DNA of 64,000 nucleotides from Didemnitutus sp047777955 (lineage in GTDB: Bacteria > Verrucomicrobiota > Verrucomicrobiia > Opitutales > Opitutaceae), in contig NZ_CP180537.1 of the NCBI RefSeq assembly GCF_047777955.1, positions 2,542,001-2,606,000 of the forward strand. The letters are read 5' to 3'. The notes under the pieces were generated by a model. It saw only the letters and a program-made list of their open reading frames with translations. It was not told the DNA's origin and made no database searches. Every line of letters begins with the position of its first letter. Within the stretch, counting starts at the first letter, position 1. The position numbers were made by a program, and so were the translations under genes. Of the stretch, positions 56,432 to 64,000 are shown one piece after another.

Positions 56432-56773
56432 GAGGATGCAGCATTTGCCGCGAAGCGGCGGGGTGGACGGAGAACAGCGTGAGGGGCGAGTCTACAGTGT
56501 GGCGGCAGGGTCGAGAATCTGGGCGATGATCTTTTGGATACAGGAAATGTCTAGGTTGCCCCGGACCTCCCTGCCAGCGAGGGAACACGGATCGGCCGGG
56601 ATGGGAACACATAAGATTGAGGATACGCGCCCGGCTCCGCACTCGCGCCGCCGCGGGGCGGTCGGGCGCATGCGGGGCCATCGGCGCCTGACCGCCGCTT
56701 TCGCATCGCCAAGCGGCGAGCCGTCCGTTCAACTCGCCGCGGCTGCTTTTCCCCCGCGGCGGCCGCGCTTCCC
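56432..56773. promoter_or_regulatory. Divergent regulatory region of rhaA operon and acetylesterase
   Basis: A 342-base region between two divergent genes. It contains the direct repeat GGGAACAC at 56581-56588 and 56603-56610, 22 bases start to start (about two helical turns), a spacing used by AraC/XylR-type activators. It also holds an AT-richer stretch around 56528-56550 that could carry a promoter. Regulator genes are not in the window. No other gene is seen here. Confidence 0.45.
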
Positions 56774-58264
56774 ATGCTTCGCCCTGCCCTGCTCCGCCGC
56801 GGTCTCTGGCTCTGCCTCGCCGCCTCCCTCGCCTCCGCGCTGCGCGCCGATGTCCGCTGCGCCCGCCTGTTCACGGACCACCTCGTCCTGCAGCGCGACC
56901 GCCCCGTGCCGGTCTGGGGCACCGCCGCGCCGGGCGAAGCGGTGACCGTCGCCTTCGCCGGCCAGACCAAGACCGCCGTCGCGGCCGCCGACGGCGCCTG
57001 GCGCGTCACGCTCGACCCGCTCGCGACCAGCGCCGAGTCGCGCGACCTCGTGGTGCGCGGCGCCAACACCCTCACCTTCTCCGACGTCCTCGTCGGCGAG
57101 GTCTGGTTCGCCTCCGGCCAGTCCAACATGGAGAAGCCGCTCGGCGAGCGGAAGGGCCAGAAGCCCACCACGGGCTACGATCTCGAGGTCGCCGCCGCGC
57201 ACCACCCGCTCCTGCGCCTCTTCCAAGTGCCGCGCACCGATCTCAAGCAGGACGGCCCCGGCGTGTTCCGCTGGCTGCCCTGCTCGCCCGAGGCGCTGCG
57301 CGCGTCCAACTTCTCCGCCGCGGCCTACTACTTCGGCCGGCAGGTCCAGTCCGCGCTCGGCGTGCCCGTCGGCATCATCCACTCCAGCTTCGGCGGCACG
57401 CGCATCGAGGCCTGGCTGCCGCCCGAGGCCTTCGCCGATCCGCAACTCGCCGGCCTGGAGAAGGAGCACTACCAGGCCTGGGTGCCCGGCGTGCAGCCGA
57501 CGGAGCTGTTCGCGAGCATGGTGAAGCCGTATGCGCCGTTCGCCGTCCGCGGCTTCCTCTGGTATCAGGGCGAGACCAACTGCATGGTGCCCGACTCCGA
57601 CCGCTACGCCGCCAAGCTCACCGCGCTCATCGCGCACTGGCGCCGCGTGTGGGAGAACGCCGATGCGCCGTTCTACGGCGTGCTGCTCGCACCCTTCGAT
57701 TATTCAAAGTGGGCGAAGTTCGCCACCACCGACCAGGCGCTGCCGCGCTTCTGGCAGGCGCAGGTCGAGGCCCTCTCCGCCCCACACACCGGCTACGCCG
57801 TGATCAGCGACGGCGTCGACGATCTCCACGACATCCACCCCGTGAACAAGCGCCTCGTCGGCGACCGCCTCGCCCGCCTCACGCTGGCGGAGACCTACGG
57901 CCGCGCCAACATCGCCGCCCACGGCCCGACGCTCGCGAGCTGGAAAACCGACGGCACCGCGCTCGTCCTCACCTTCGCCCACGCCGACGGCCTGCACACC
58001 CGCGACAATCTTGCCGCGACCGACTTCCTCCTCGCCGGCGCCGACCGCGTGTTCCACCCCGCCGTCGCCGCGATCAAGGACCACACCGTCACGCTCACGA
58101 GCCCCGCGGTCCCCGCGCCCGTCGCCGCGCGCTTCGCCTGGCACGAGACGGCGCGGCCGAACCTCGTCAACCGCGTCGGCCTGCCCGCCGTCCCCTTCCG
58201 CACCGACGACTGGCCGGTGAAGATCGACCGCCCCACCGCCAAGCCGCTCGAGATGCGGCCGTGA
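56774..58264 (+). CDS. Exported sialate O-acetylesterase family protein
   Basis: 496 residues with a signal peptide (about 1-26, LWLCLAASLASALRAD). The SGNH-like nucleophile is in WFASGQSNMEKPLG (about residue 117), with GTRIEAWLP, FLWYQGETNC and the C-terminal VDDLHDIHPVNKRL carrying Asp and His. It removes acetyl groups from sugars; in polysaccharide degraders these enzymes often act on pectin- or xylan-type chains. Divergent from the rhamnose operon and probably co-regulated with it. Confidence 0.9.
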   Translation: MLRPALLRRGLWLCLAASLASALRADVRCARLFTDHLVLQRDRPVPVWGTAAPGEAVTVAFAGQTKTAVAAADGAWRVTLDPLATSAESRDLVVRGANTLTFSDVLVGEVWFASGQSNMEKPLGERKGQKPTTGYDLEVAAAHHPLLRLFQVPRTDLKQDGPGVFRWLPCSPEALRASNFSAAAYYFGRQVQSALGVPVGIIHSSFGGTRIEAWLPPEAFADPQLAGLEKEHYQAWVPGVQPTELFASMVKPYAPFAVRGFLWYQGETNCMVPDSDRYAAKLTALIAHWRRVWENADAPFYGVLLAPFDYSKWAKFATTDQALPRFWQAQVEALSAPHTGYAVISDGVDDLHDIHPVNKRLVGDRLARLTLAETYGRANIAAHGPTLASWKTDGTALVLTFAHADGLHTRDNLAATDFLLAGADRVFHPAVAAIKDHTVTLTSPAVPAPVAARFAWHETARPNLVNRVGLPAVPFRTDDWPVKIDRPTAKPLEMRP

Positions 58265-58440
58265 GGTCCCCCGCCGCGCGCCGGATGTCAAAGCGCGCAC
58301 CGGGCCGGGCGCAGTGGCTTTTGTCGGGCGGGCCGCCCCCGCAAGAAACCACACTTTACAATCCACTCCGTGGGAGACAGATACTTGCCTCGAAACCACC
58401 GCGAGCGGGCCCGCGATTTCTGTGGTTTTTGCCTGTTACC

Positions 58441-58457
58441 GAATAACACTGTTCGGC
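58441..58457 (+). other. attI-like entry site of cassette array B
   Basis: GAATAACACTGTTCGGC, identical but for one base to the site at 2992-3008. It ends in GTTCGGC, the crossover-type box, and the first cassette gene starts 3 bases later. Upstream, GGTTTTTGCCTG is also partly similar to array A. No integrase gene is visible. Confidence 0.5.
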
Positions 58458-58460
58458 AAA

Positions 58461-59012
58461 ATGGAAACCCCGACGCTTTTCGAGAGAATCTCCGATTGGC
58501 TACTGAACCAGTGGCCATTCGTGATTCTTGCCCTAGTCGTCACCGCCCTCGGCTTCGTCCCGACGATCAGGGATGGCGCGATCACGCTTTGGCAACTCAT
58601 CCCGAGGAAGAAGAAGGCGCTCCCTACCGATCCGTTGACGGTGCTGGGAGAAGAAGTCCGGTTTGAGGTGTTGCTCCATTCACGCGATTTCGACGTCGTA
58701 AAGGTTCTGACACAGTCTCACCCGGCCGGTGTAGCAGCGGAGCACGCGTGGCTGGAGAAGCAGTATCCGGAATGGAAATTTCGGACACAGGGGCTGACGA
58801 GCTTGGAGTATCTTTCAGGGAAGACCGGTAAGCGGCCGTCGTTCTTCAAGAGCTCAGTATTTTTCGATCGAGTAGTCATTCACCACGAGGACGGCAGGTC
58901 TAAAGAAGTCTTCTTCGATATATCTGAATTCTTTACTCAGGTTGGCACCTCCTTGACCAACCCGCGTGAGTTTATCGCGCACAAGGTTGGGAAGCTCTAT
59001 CGGAAGAAATGA
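58461..59012 (+). CDS. Membrane-anchored hypothetical protein, array B cassette 1
   Basis: 183 residues beginning METPTLFERISDWLLNQ; one membrane helix (about residues 18-38, WPFVILALVVTALGF). The rest is soluble and of mixed helix/strand with no known family (HAWLEKQYPEWKFRTQGL, then VVIHHEDGRSKEVFFDISE). More AT-rich than the flanks. The ATG lies 3 bases after the GTTCGGC box; the own attC left box GCCGAAC at 59017 is its exact complement, as for a true cassette. Confidence 0.72.
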   Translation: METPTLFERISDWLLNQWPFVILALVVTALGFVPTIRDGAITLWQLIPRKKKALPTDPLTVLGEEVRFEVLLHSRDFDVVKVLTQSHPAGVAAEHAWLEKQYPEWKFRTQGLTSLEYLSGKTGKRPSFFKSSVFFDRVVIHHEDGRSKEVFFDISEFFTQVGTSLTNPREFIAHKVGKLYRKK

Positions 59013-59016
59013 AGAG

Positions 59017-59086
59017 GCCGAACCAACCGCCACAGACAACTCCGGGGAGCGGCGCTCCCCTCCGTGTCTGAGCTCAAACGTTGGGC
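59017..59086 (+). repeat. attC-like integron recombination site (array B)
   Basis: 70 bases from GCCGAAC to GTTGGGC. The middle folds as CAGACA...CGGGGAGC-GGC-GCTCCCC...TGTCTG with a strong central stem. GTTGGGC fits GTTRRRY exactly; GCCGAAC is the complement of the GTTCGGC at 58451-58457 rather than of its partner here, the mixed pattern produced when two different cassettes are joined. The site starts 5 bases after the stop of the first gene. Confidence 0.8.
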
Positions 59087-59100
59087 AAACAGGACATTCT

Positions 59101-59805
59101 ATGCGCAAAAAATATAGAAAGCGTAAACGTAAAATCGTCCGGCGAACGAACAAGGAACTGTTCCTCGACGCGCTCAAAGAGCTATCTGGCGCCAACTTGA
59201 CCCTCATTCCGAATGCACAGTTGCGCGATAAATTGGGCTGGGATGATAAGCGCTACATCCGCATCAAGCAGCAGCTCGTCGAGGATGAGAAGAAGGTCAT
59301 ATCAGGACGAGGACGCGGCGGATCGGTTGGGCTGGCATCCGCACCCGGCGCAAAGGCGCTGAAGATATTTATTTCGTATTGTCACGCCGACGAACCACTG
59401 AAGATCGAATTGGCGAAGCATTTAACGCCTCTGAAGCACCTCAATTTGGTTGATGTCTGGCACGATCGGAAGATTCCTGCGGGCGGCGATTGGGAGCACG
59501 TCATTTCCAAGAATCTGGAGGAGGCAGACATTGTGCTGCTGCTCGTCAGCATCGATTTCATCAATTCGCGATATTGCTACGACATCGAGCTAGAGCGTGC
59601 GATCGAGCGTCACGAAGAAGGTGGCGCAGCGTTGATTCCGGTTATCCTGAGGAACTGTATGTGGCAGCATACACCATTTGCAAAGCTTCAGGCCGTGCCA
59701 AAAGACGGCAAGCCTGTCTGTTCGTTTGTGGACCGCGATGAGGCGTTCACTGAGATTGCAGGAGCAGTGAAAGCCACGGCCGAGCAGATTTTGTCGCAGC
59801 TTTAA
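59101..59805 (+). CDS. TIR-domain protein, array B cassette 2
   Basis: 234 residues. A very basic N-terminus (MRKKYRKRKRKIVRRTNK) leads into a winged-helix-like region to about residue 70; the TIR domain starts near 89 with KIFISYCHADEPLKIELAKHL, continues with VWHDRKIPAGGDW, EADIVLLLVSIDFINSRYCYD and IELERAIERHEEG, where the SRYCYDIELE Glu is the likely NADase residue. Bacterial TIR proteins often deplete NAD or make signalling molecules in phage defence. It starts 15 bases after the attC-like site. Confidence 0.85.
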   Translation: MRKKYRKRKRKIVRRTNKELFLDALKELSGANLTLIPNAQLRDKLGWDDKRYIRIKQQLVEDEKKVISGRGRGGSVGLASAPGAKALKIFISYCHADEPLKIELAKHLTPLKHLNLVDVWHDRKIPAGGDWEHVISKNLEEADIVLLLVSIDFINSRYCYDIELERAIERHEEGGAALIPVILRNCMWQHTPFAKLQAVPKDGKPVCSFVDRDEAFTEIAGAVKATAEQILSQL

Positions 59806-59807
59806 AT

Positions 59808-59860
59808 GCCCAACCAGACGACACAGCAGCAACGCCCTTGCTCTCATCTTTAACAATCGC
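59808..59860 (+). repeat. Truncated attC-like site ending array B
   Basis: GCCCAAC at 59808-59814 fits RYYYAAC exactly and is the exact complement of GTTGGGC at 59080-59086, the left junction of the same cassette. The right half with a GTTRRRY box is not found in the following sequence, so the array ends in a decayed or partial site; the end coordinate is approximate. Confidence 0.55.
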
Positions 59861-59873
59861 TCTGCCCCCTCGC

Positions 59874-60314
59874 ATGAACCTCCGCCTCCGCCCCCGCACC
59901 TGGCTTCTCGTCGTCGGCATCCTCATCGCGCTCGCCGGGCTCGAGCACTTCTCCGACTGGACACTCTATGTCTCGCGGTCGTGGTCGACCACGAGCGTCT
60001 CGCGTCTCGTCATCGCCCGGGCCGCGGGCGCGGACTCGGAAACCGTCGAACGTCCGGCGCTGCGCTGGCTCCCGTTCGTCAAATACGGCGAGACCGTCCA
60101 CGTCCGCACCACCGAGCGGGTCGATTCCCCGTCGAAGATCATCGCCGACATCTCCACCACGCGCACGAAGCTGCTCGTGCTCGGCTTCTGCTCGCCGCAC
60201 CGCTACGAGCGGCTGGCCGACGCGCCGGCCGAGAAGGCGGAGAATAAATTCCATTCGCCCGCCCGACCGCTGGCGAACTCCACCCGCCGGGTCGACGGAC
60301 GATCGGATCCGTAA
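59874..60314 (+). CDS. Small membrane-anchored hypothetical protein
   Basis: 146 residues starting MNLRLRPRTWLLVVGILIAL, with an N-terminal membrane helix (about 10-27) and a soluble outer part (TSVSRLVIARAAGADSETV, KIIADISTTRTKLLVLGF). No family recognised. The GC-rich composition matches the core genome, so it lies outside the cassette array. Start chosen at the ATG of the hydrophobic segment. Confidence 0.6.
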   Translation: MNLRLRPRTWLLVVGILIALAGLEHFSDWTLYVSRSWSTTSVSRLVIARAAGADSETVERPALRWLPFVKYGETVHVRTTERVDSPSKIIADISTTRTKLLVLGFCSPHRYERLADAPAEKAENKFHSPARPLANSTRRVDGRSDP

Positions 60315-60389
60315 ACGCGACCGAGCAATCGCGCCTCGCCGCCCTGCGCGAGCCGATGATTGGATCGACGCTCCGCCTTCCCGCCGCCC

Positions 60390-60797
60390 ATGCCGCAATC
60401 CCTCTCCCTCGTCTCGTTCGTCGTCCGCGACTACGACGAGGCCATCCGCTTCTTCGTCGACCGGCTCGGCTTCGTGCTCGTCGAGGACACGCCGGTGCCC
60501 GCCCAGGGCAAGCGCTGGGTGGTCGTCGCCCCGCGCGGCGGCACGTGCCGGCTCCTGCTCGCCCGGGCGAGTTCGCCCGAGCAGGCGGCGCGGATCGGCG
60601 ACCAGACCGGCGGCCGCGTCGCGTTCTTCCTCGCGACCGATGATTTCGCGCGCGACCACGCCGCCTATCTCGCGCGCGGCGTCGAGTTCGTCCGCCCGCC
60701 GCGCGAGGAAAGCTATGGAACGGTCGCCGTCTTTCGCGATCTGTATGGCAATCTCTGGGACCTGATCCAACCCCGCGACGGCGCCGCGCCGTCCTGA
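60390..60797 (+). CDS. VOC (glyoxalase fold) protein
   Basis: 135 residues. LSLVSFVVRDYDEAIRFFVD opens the domain, GGRVAFFLATDDFARDHAAYL is the mid part, and AVFRDLYGNLWDLIQP the final strand with the acidic ligand position. Resembles PhnB/lactoylglutathione-lyase-like members; substrate unknown. The upstream in-frame start at 60360 is less likely. Confidence 0.82.
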   Translation: MPQSLSLVSFVVRDYDEAIRFFVDRLGFVLVEDTPVPAQGKRWVVVAPRGGTCRLLLARASSPEQAARIGDQTGGRVAFFLATDDFARDHAAYLARGVEFVRPPREESYGTVAVFRDLYGNLWDLIQPRDGAAPS

Positions 60798-60820
60798 AAC
60801 CGTCCCCTTCGCCCCGCCCC

Positions 60821-61102
60821 ATGAAACGTCTCCTCCTCACCCTTTTCTCGATCGGCTGGCTGGCGCCGGCGTGGCTCGGACTCAGCCAGCTGCTGACCTT
60901 CCTCGATCATGAAGTCTGGCCGTTGCTGCGCGGCGAACATCCGATGAACAGCTTTCCCTTCGTGTCGTTCAGCGAGCGTTGCTTCACCATCGCCTTCGTG
61001 TGGTTCGCCCTCGTGGCCGCGTTCTGGGTGTGGCAACTCTCCGGGCTCATTCTCGCCCGCCCAGCGGCCTCCGCCCCGTCGGCGTCCGCGCGCCGCGACT
61101 GA
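60821..61102 (+). CDS. Small two-helix membrane protein
   Basis: 93 residues, two membrane helices (about 5-28, GWLAPAWLGLSQLLTF, and about 56-78, FTIAFVWFALVAAFWVWQLSG). No known family. It begins 23 bases after the VOC stop and may share its transcript. Confidence 0.6.
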   Translation: MKRLLLTLFSIGWLAPAWLGLSQLLTFLDHEVWPLLRGEHPMNSFPFVSFSERCFTIAFVWFALVAAFWVWQLSGLILARPAASAPSASARRD

Positions 61103-61225
61103 TTCCCCGGCGCCACGGTGCGCTTGCCACCCGGCGTCCGGCCCGCATCGTTCCCGGCCGGGCCACCTGCGGTGAGGTTGTCGCCGCCTCTCGAAGCGCC
61201 GCCGCGCACCTCCGACTTCCCGGCC

Positions 61226-61678
61226 ATGAATTCCCTCCAAAAACTTCACCTGCAGAGCGCGGGCTTCTGCGCGGTGCTTGTTGCCCTGAACTGGTTTCGC
61301 ACCGTCGACTACTCACGCGCGCTCGGCCTCCAGCATGAAAGCATCCATGGCGTCGGCGGCGCTTTCCTCATCGCCTTGATCGCCGTGCTGATGCTCTCCC
61401 GCCGGATCTTCCGCTCCGTCCGGTCGCGACTCGAACACGGTCGCGCCGTGGCTCCGGGAGTGTGGATCCGCAACTGGGGTGTGCTTTTCTATCCGCTGCC
61501 GCTGCTGCTGCGCTTCAACCGCGGCTCCAGCTGGATCGAGGCCGACGGCGCCCGCGCCACCGCGTTTGGTGGCTACGGCCACGACCTCTCCTCCCTCGTG
61601 TTCCTGCTCGCCGTGGCGGCGCTGCTGCTCTTCCAGATCGCGGAGCGCCTCGACGGTCGCACGCCGAAACCGGCCTGA
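61226..61678 (+). CDS. Small membrane protein of unknown function
   Basis: 150 residues starting MNSLQKLHLQSAGFCAVLV, with about three or four hydrophobic stretches (VGGAFLIALIAVLMLS; WGVLFYPLPLLL; LSSLVFLLAVAALLLFQIAE). No family recognised. The frame is open further upstream, but the ATG at 61226 fits the hydrophobic N-terminus. Confidence 0.6.
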   Translation: MNSLQKLHLQSAGFCAVLVALNWFRTVDYSRALGLQHESIHGVGGAFLIALIAVLMLSRRIFRSVRSRLEHGRAVAPGVWIRNWGVLFYPLPLLLRFNRGSSWIEADGARATAFGGYGHDLSSLVFLLAVAALLLFQIAERLDGRTPKPA

Positions 61679-61807
61679 TCCCACGCGCGCCCGGCCCTGA
61701 CGCCCACGCTCGCGCTCGGCCCCTGGCGTTTCCCGGGTTTTTGTCCGAACCCTGCGCGCCGTGCGGCGCGACCACGGCTTGCTCGAACGCTGAAACGCGG
61801 CGCGTTT

Positions 61808-61841
61808 GCTCGGTAGGGGCGCTTGCTCGGTAGGGGCGCTT
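61808..61841. repeat. Tandem pair of a 17-bp GTAGGGGCGC unit
   Basis: The unit TGCTCGGTAGGGGCGCT occurs twice in a row, followed by TGCCCCCCAAGCGCCC, which is the palindromic partner. Part of the repeat island with the same core as the hairpin at 18593. Confidence 0.6.
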
Positions 61842-61942
61842 GCCCCCCCAAGCGCCCTTTCGCTCGCGACGTGGCGCCCTGTGCGAGGGCCGTTGAGGGC
61901 AACGGCCCCTACCTCATTGATGGACGCATGCGGGGGCGTCTC

Positions 61943-62183
61943 CCGGGACATCGTGCCATCGGTCGAGTGATTCGCGGCGATTCGCGGGATTCGCGGGCGG
62001 GGTTTCCCTCTTTCGTATGTTTCGTGTGTTTCGTGGGCACCCGTCCGTTCGAGGGCCGTTGGGACAACGGCCCCTACCCTCGGCGACCGCGCGTTTCTTC
62101 GGTAGGGGCGCTTGTCCCCAAGCGCCCTGGCGCTCGCGATGCGATGTCCCGGTCGAGGGCGGTTGAGGGCAACCGCCCCTACC
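61943..62183. repeat. Long direct repeat, left copy, with hairpin elements
   Basis: About 240 bases beginning CCGGGACATCGTGCCATCGG and ending GGCAACCGCCCCTACC. It contains CGAGGGCCGTTGGGACAACGG and GGTAGGGGCGCTTGTCCCCA, each half of palindromic units. A second copy with changes lies at 62782-63046; the shared words are in the same order. No gene is seen within it. Confidence 0.7.
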
Positions 62184-62302
62184 TTACGAGCGCCCCCGTC
62201 GCGGACAGGGGCTCCTCAATTGCGCTGCGCCTGGGGTGCGGTGCTTCCGGTCACTTCGCGCCTGCGGCGCCGCACCGGACTCTTGAATCAACCACTTGCG
62301 CA

Positions 62303-62780
62303 ATTGCTTGACCGCAGTGGGTCATTGCTTCTCGCGAGAGGGTCATTGCTTCACTCGCCGAGCTCATTGTTTTACACGCCGACCCGATTGTTTGAGCTGC
62401 CGACCTCATTGCTTGAGGCGCTGAGGCGATTGTTTGACCGCCGTGCGTCATTGTTTCCCACGCCAACCCGATTGTTTTACACGCCAAGGCGATTGTTTAC
62501 ACGGACGACCCGATTGCTTGAACCGCCGAGCTCATTGTTTGAGCCGCCAACTCAATTGTTTCGTTTCCCAACTCAATTGCTGCGCCTCCCGACTCAATTG
62601 CTTCGTGGCCCGGCTCTATTGTTTCGCCGGACGAGTCCCTTGTTTTGCCGGACGGCTCGATTGTTTGGTCGGACGAGATCGTTGTTTTAAAGCGCGACCG
62701 AGTTGCGAGAAAGTCTGAACGTGTTGCTTTGAGGTCCGAGGCTGTTGCTTGGATAGACGAGGCTGTTGCTCGAAAGCGCG
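62303..62780. repeat. 21-bp tandem repeat array, about 22.7 units
   Basis: Exact period of 21 bases with no phase slip from 62303 to 62764 (22 units), then a partial unit. Nearly every unit opens ATTGYTT or GTTGYTT; the rest varies (for example ATTGTTTGAGCCGCCAACTCA). The period is divisible by three, so all frames give a seven-residue repeat. The plus frame is open across 19 units; one minus frame is broken by a single TAA (62497-62499). Whether it is translated is unclear; it resembles a minisatellite or a decayed heptad-repeat gene. It lies between the two long direct repeats. Confidence 0.75.
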
Positions 62781-62781
62781 T

Positions 62782-63046
62782 CCGGGACATCGCGCCATCG
62801 GTCGGGTGATTCGCGGCGATTCGCGTTCATTCGCGGGCGGGCCGGTTTGTTTTCGTGTTTTGGGTGTGCTTCGTAGGCGTCAACCCGTTCGAGGGCCGTT
62901 GGGACAACGGCCCCTACCCTCGGCGACCGCGGGCCTCGCCGGTAGGGGCGCTTGTCCCCAAGCGCCCTTGCGTCCGCGGCGTGGCGACCCGTGCGAGGGC
63001 GGTTGGGGACTACCGAGCGTAGCGACATCGGACACCGCCCCCACCC
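62782..63046. repeat. Long direct repeat, right copy
   Basis: Starts CCGGGACATCGCGCCATCGG and repeats the order of the left copy (TTCGCGGCGATTCGCG; CCGTTCGAGGGCCGTTGGGA; TAGGGGCGCTTGTCCCCAAG), ending in a variant hairpin in which extra bases (ACTACCGAGCGTAGCG and on) separate the arms. No gene is seen in it; the frames crossing it are not convincing. Confidence 0.7.
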
Positions 63047-63076
63047 TGGGATGCGCGTCTTTGGGGCGGTGACCGG

Positions 63077-64000
63077 CTAGGATTTGAGGCGGCGCACCAA
63101 CACCGCGACGCCGTAGCGCGGGAGGCTGAGCTTGGTCACCTCGCCGCCCTGGAGGACGTCGGTCATCGCTCCGGGAAGGGCGATCTTCTGCGGACCGGCG
63201 GAGAAATTGGTGAAGATAAAAACCTCGCGGTCGGCGGCGACGCGGCGGCCGACGCTCACGCGATCGGGCACGGGGATGACGGGCGAATCGACGTGGGCCA
63301 TCGCGGTCCACTGTTGCGCGAGCGTCTGCATGAGCGGCTGGTCGACGACGGCGCCGAGGTAGGTGATCGTGCCCTGTCCCACGCGGCGGCGGATCGCGGC
63401 GGGCTGGCCGGTGAGCCAGTCGTTGCCGGCGCCGTAGCGGAGGAGCACTTCGATGGCACCCGAGGTTGAGAGTTGAGGGTTGAGAGTTGAGAGCTGGGCG
63501 GCGGGGAGCGACGCGAGTGTCTCGGCCCAGACGGTCGCGCGGCCGCTGCCCCACTCGCCCGCGACGGGCACGTCCTCGAGCAAGGCGTAGAACTGCTCCA
63601 CGCGTCCGCCGAGCGTGGCGACGAGCGGGCCGGGCTGGCGCTGGGTGTTGAGGGCGTTGAACTCGTTCTTCATACCCGTGCGCGGTCCGAGCACGAGGTG
63701 TCCGCCCGCCTCGACCCAGGCGGTGAGCTTCTGCGCCAGGGCGGCGGAGACGACGTTGAGGCTCGGCGCGACGATGAGCTTGTAGCGCGCGAGGTCCATC
63801 GCGGGCGTGACGATGTCGACCGACTGCGTCTGCCGTCGGAGGGCCTTGTAATAGCTGTGCAGGACCTCGAGCTGCTCGTAGCGGTTGCTGAAGCGGTTGA
63901 AGTCGATCGCCCAGCGGCTGTCGTAATCGTGGATCAGCGCCACCTGGGAGACCGGCGACGTGCCGGCGATGACCGGCGCGGCCTGCGCGAACTCGCGGCC
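63077..64000 (-). CDS. GH42-type beta-galactosidase, C-terminal part
   Basis: At least 308 residues; the start lies beyond the window edge. The opening visible block VALIHDYDSRWAIDFNRF is typical of the trimerisation domain of GH42 beta-galactosidases, followed by LIVAPSLNVVSAALAQKL, EAGGHLVLGPRTGMKNEFN and the C-terminal beta domain ending VAVLVRRLKS. The catalytic TIM barrel would be upstream. The frame is intact. It carries a short repeat insertion at 63466-63493. Could also be a related beta-glycosidase. Confidence 0.82.
   Translation of the reverse strand, partial: GREFAQAAPVIAGTSPVSQVALIHDYDSRWAIDFNRFSNRYEQLEVLHSYYKALRRQTQSVDIVTPAMDLARYKLIVAPSLNVVSAALAQKLTAWVEAGGHLVLGPRTGMKNEFNALNTQRQPGPLVATLGGRVEQFYALLEDVPVAGEWGSGRATVWAETLASLPAAQLSTLNPQLSTSGAIEVLLRYGAGNDWLTGQPAAIRRRVGQGTITYLGAVVDQPLMQTLAQQWTAMAHVDSPVIPVPDRVSVGRRVAADREVFIFTNFSAGPQKIALPGAMTDVLQGGEVTKLSLPRYGVAVLVRRLKS
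63466..63493 (-). repeat. Heptanucleotide repeat inside the GH42 gene
   Basis: Four consecutive 7-base units TTGAGAG, TTGAGGG, TTGAGAG, TTGAGAG on the plus strand. In the gene they encode the out-of-place stretch LSTLNPQLST. The 28 bases plus flanks keep the frame. Such CTCAACC-type runs look like a small mobile or expansion element tolerated in a loop. Confidence 0.65.

Noticed and set aside
52970..56482. A plus-strand open frame of about 1,170 codons
   Set aside because: It is fully antisense to rhaA and the aldolase/dehydrogenase, whose protein motifs are unambiguous; the antisense translation shows no family.
62303..62780. CRISPR array
   Set aside because: Units are 21 bases with no spacer/repeat alternation, only a 7-base shared box, and no cas genes are nearby.
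62251..62790. A heptad-repeat protein gene on the minus strand
   Set aside because: It is interrupted by a TAA at 62497-62499, has no good start or flanking domain, and the opposite strand is equally open; described as a repeat instead.

Overview
The window looks like a chromosomal segment of a GC-rich Verrucomicrobiota bacterium, most likely an Opitutaceae relative. This is inferred from gene content only. The pointers are many ADOP-type duplicated permeases, an ECF sigma factor paired with a TPR serine/threonine kinase, an ECF42/YCII pair, an L-rhamnose operon ending in lactate oxidation, a sialate O-acetylesterase and a GH42 enzyme, and short-repeat insertions in genes. No rRNA, tRNA, CRISPR array or insertion sequence was recognised.

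Layout. 1-3.0 kb: a truncated, frameshifted hydrolase, then visibly more AT-rich minus-strand genes separated by attC-like sites (integron array A). 3.3-8.2 kb: housekeeping-type genes (esterase, YkgJ-type cysteine protein, GNAT, SRPBCC, PAS histidine kinase). 8.4-13.4 kb: the first ADOP permease, DUF3788, VOC, a muconolactone-isomerase-like protein and an orphan DGQHR protein. 13.6-18.5 kb: ECF sigma, TPR serine/threonine kinase, a small unknown protein with a strong terminator, and a glycine-rich protein. 18.8-42.0 kb: eight further ADOP permeases on the plus strand, interrupted only by two DUF4097 paralogues and a TPR/beta-propeller protein. 42.0-47.3 kb: TPR protein, SAM methyltransferase, Tat-exported metallophosphoesterase, and a DoxX/YCII/ECF42-sigma operon. 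47.4-56.4 kb: a minus-strand operon of rhamnose isomerase, aldolase/dehydrogenase, a second class II aldolase, rhamnulokinase and LutABC. 56.8-58.3 kb: divergent sialate O-acetylesterase. 58.4-59.9 kb: integron array B, carrying a TIR-domain gene. 59.9-61.7 kb: small membrane and VOC genes. 61.8-63.05 kb: a repeat island with a 21-bp tandem array flanked by long direct repeats. 63.08-64.0 kb: the C-terminal part of a GH42 beta-galactosidase, cut by the window edge.

How genes work together. RhaA, RhaB and the bifunctional aldolase/dehydrogenase would turn L-rhamnose into DHAP plus L-lactate, and LutABC would oxidise lactate to pyruvate. The divergent acetylesterase and the distal GH42 gene suggest growth on acetylated plant or algal polysaccharide. 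The two cassette arrays, each opening with almost the same 17-bp attI-like sequence and lacking an integrase in view, are the most unusual part of the window.

A caution: at least ten genes are broken by one- or two-base indels, mostly single losses in C, G or A runs, with the downstream frame fully conserved. I read these mainly as sequence errors and annotate each as one gene with the shift noted.
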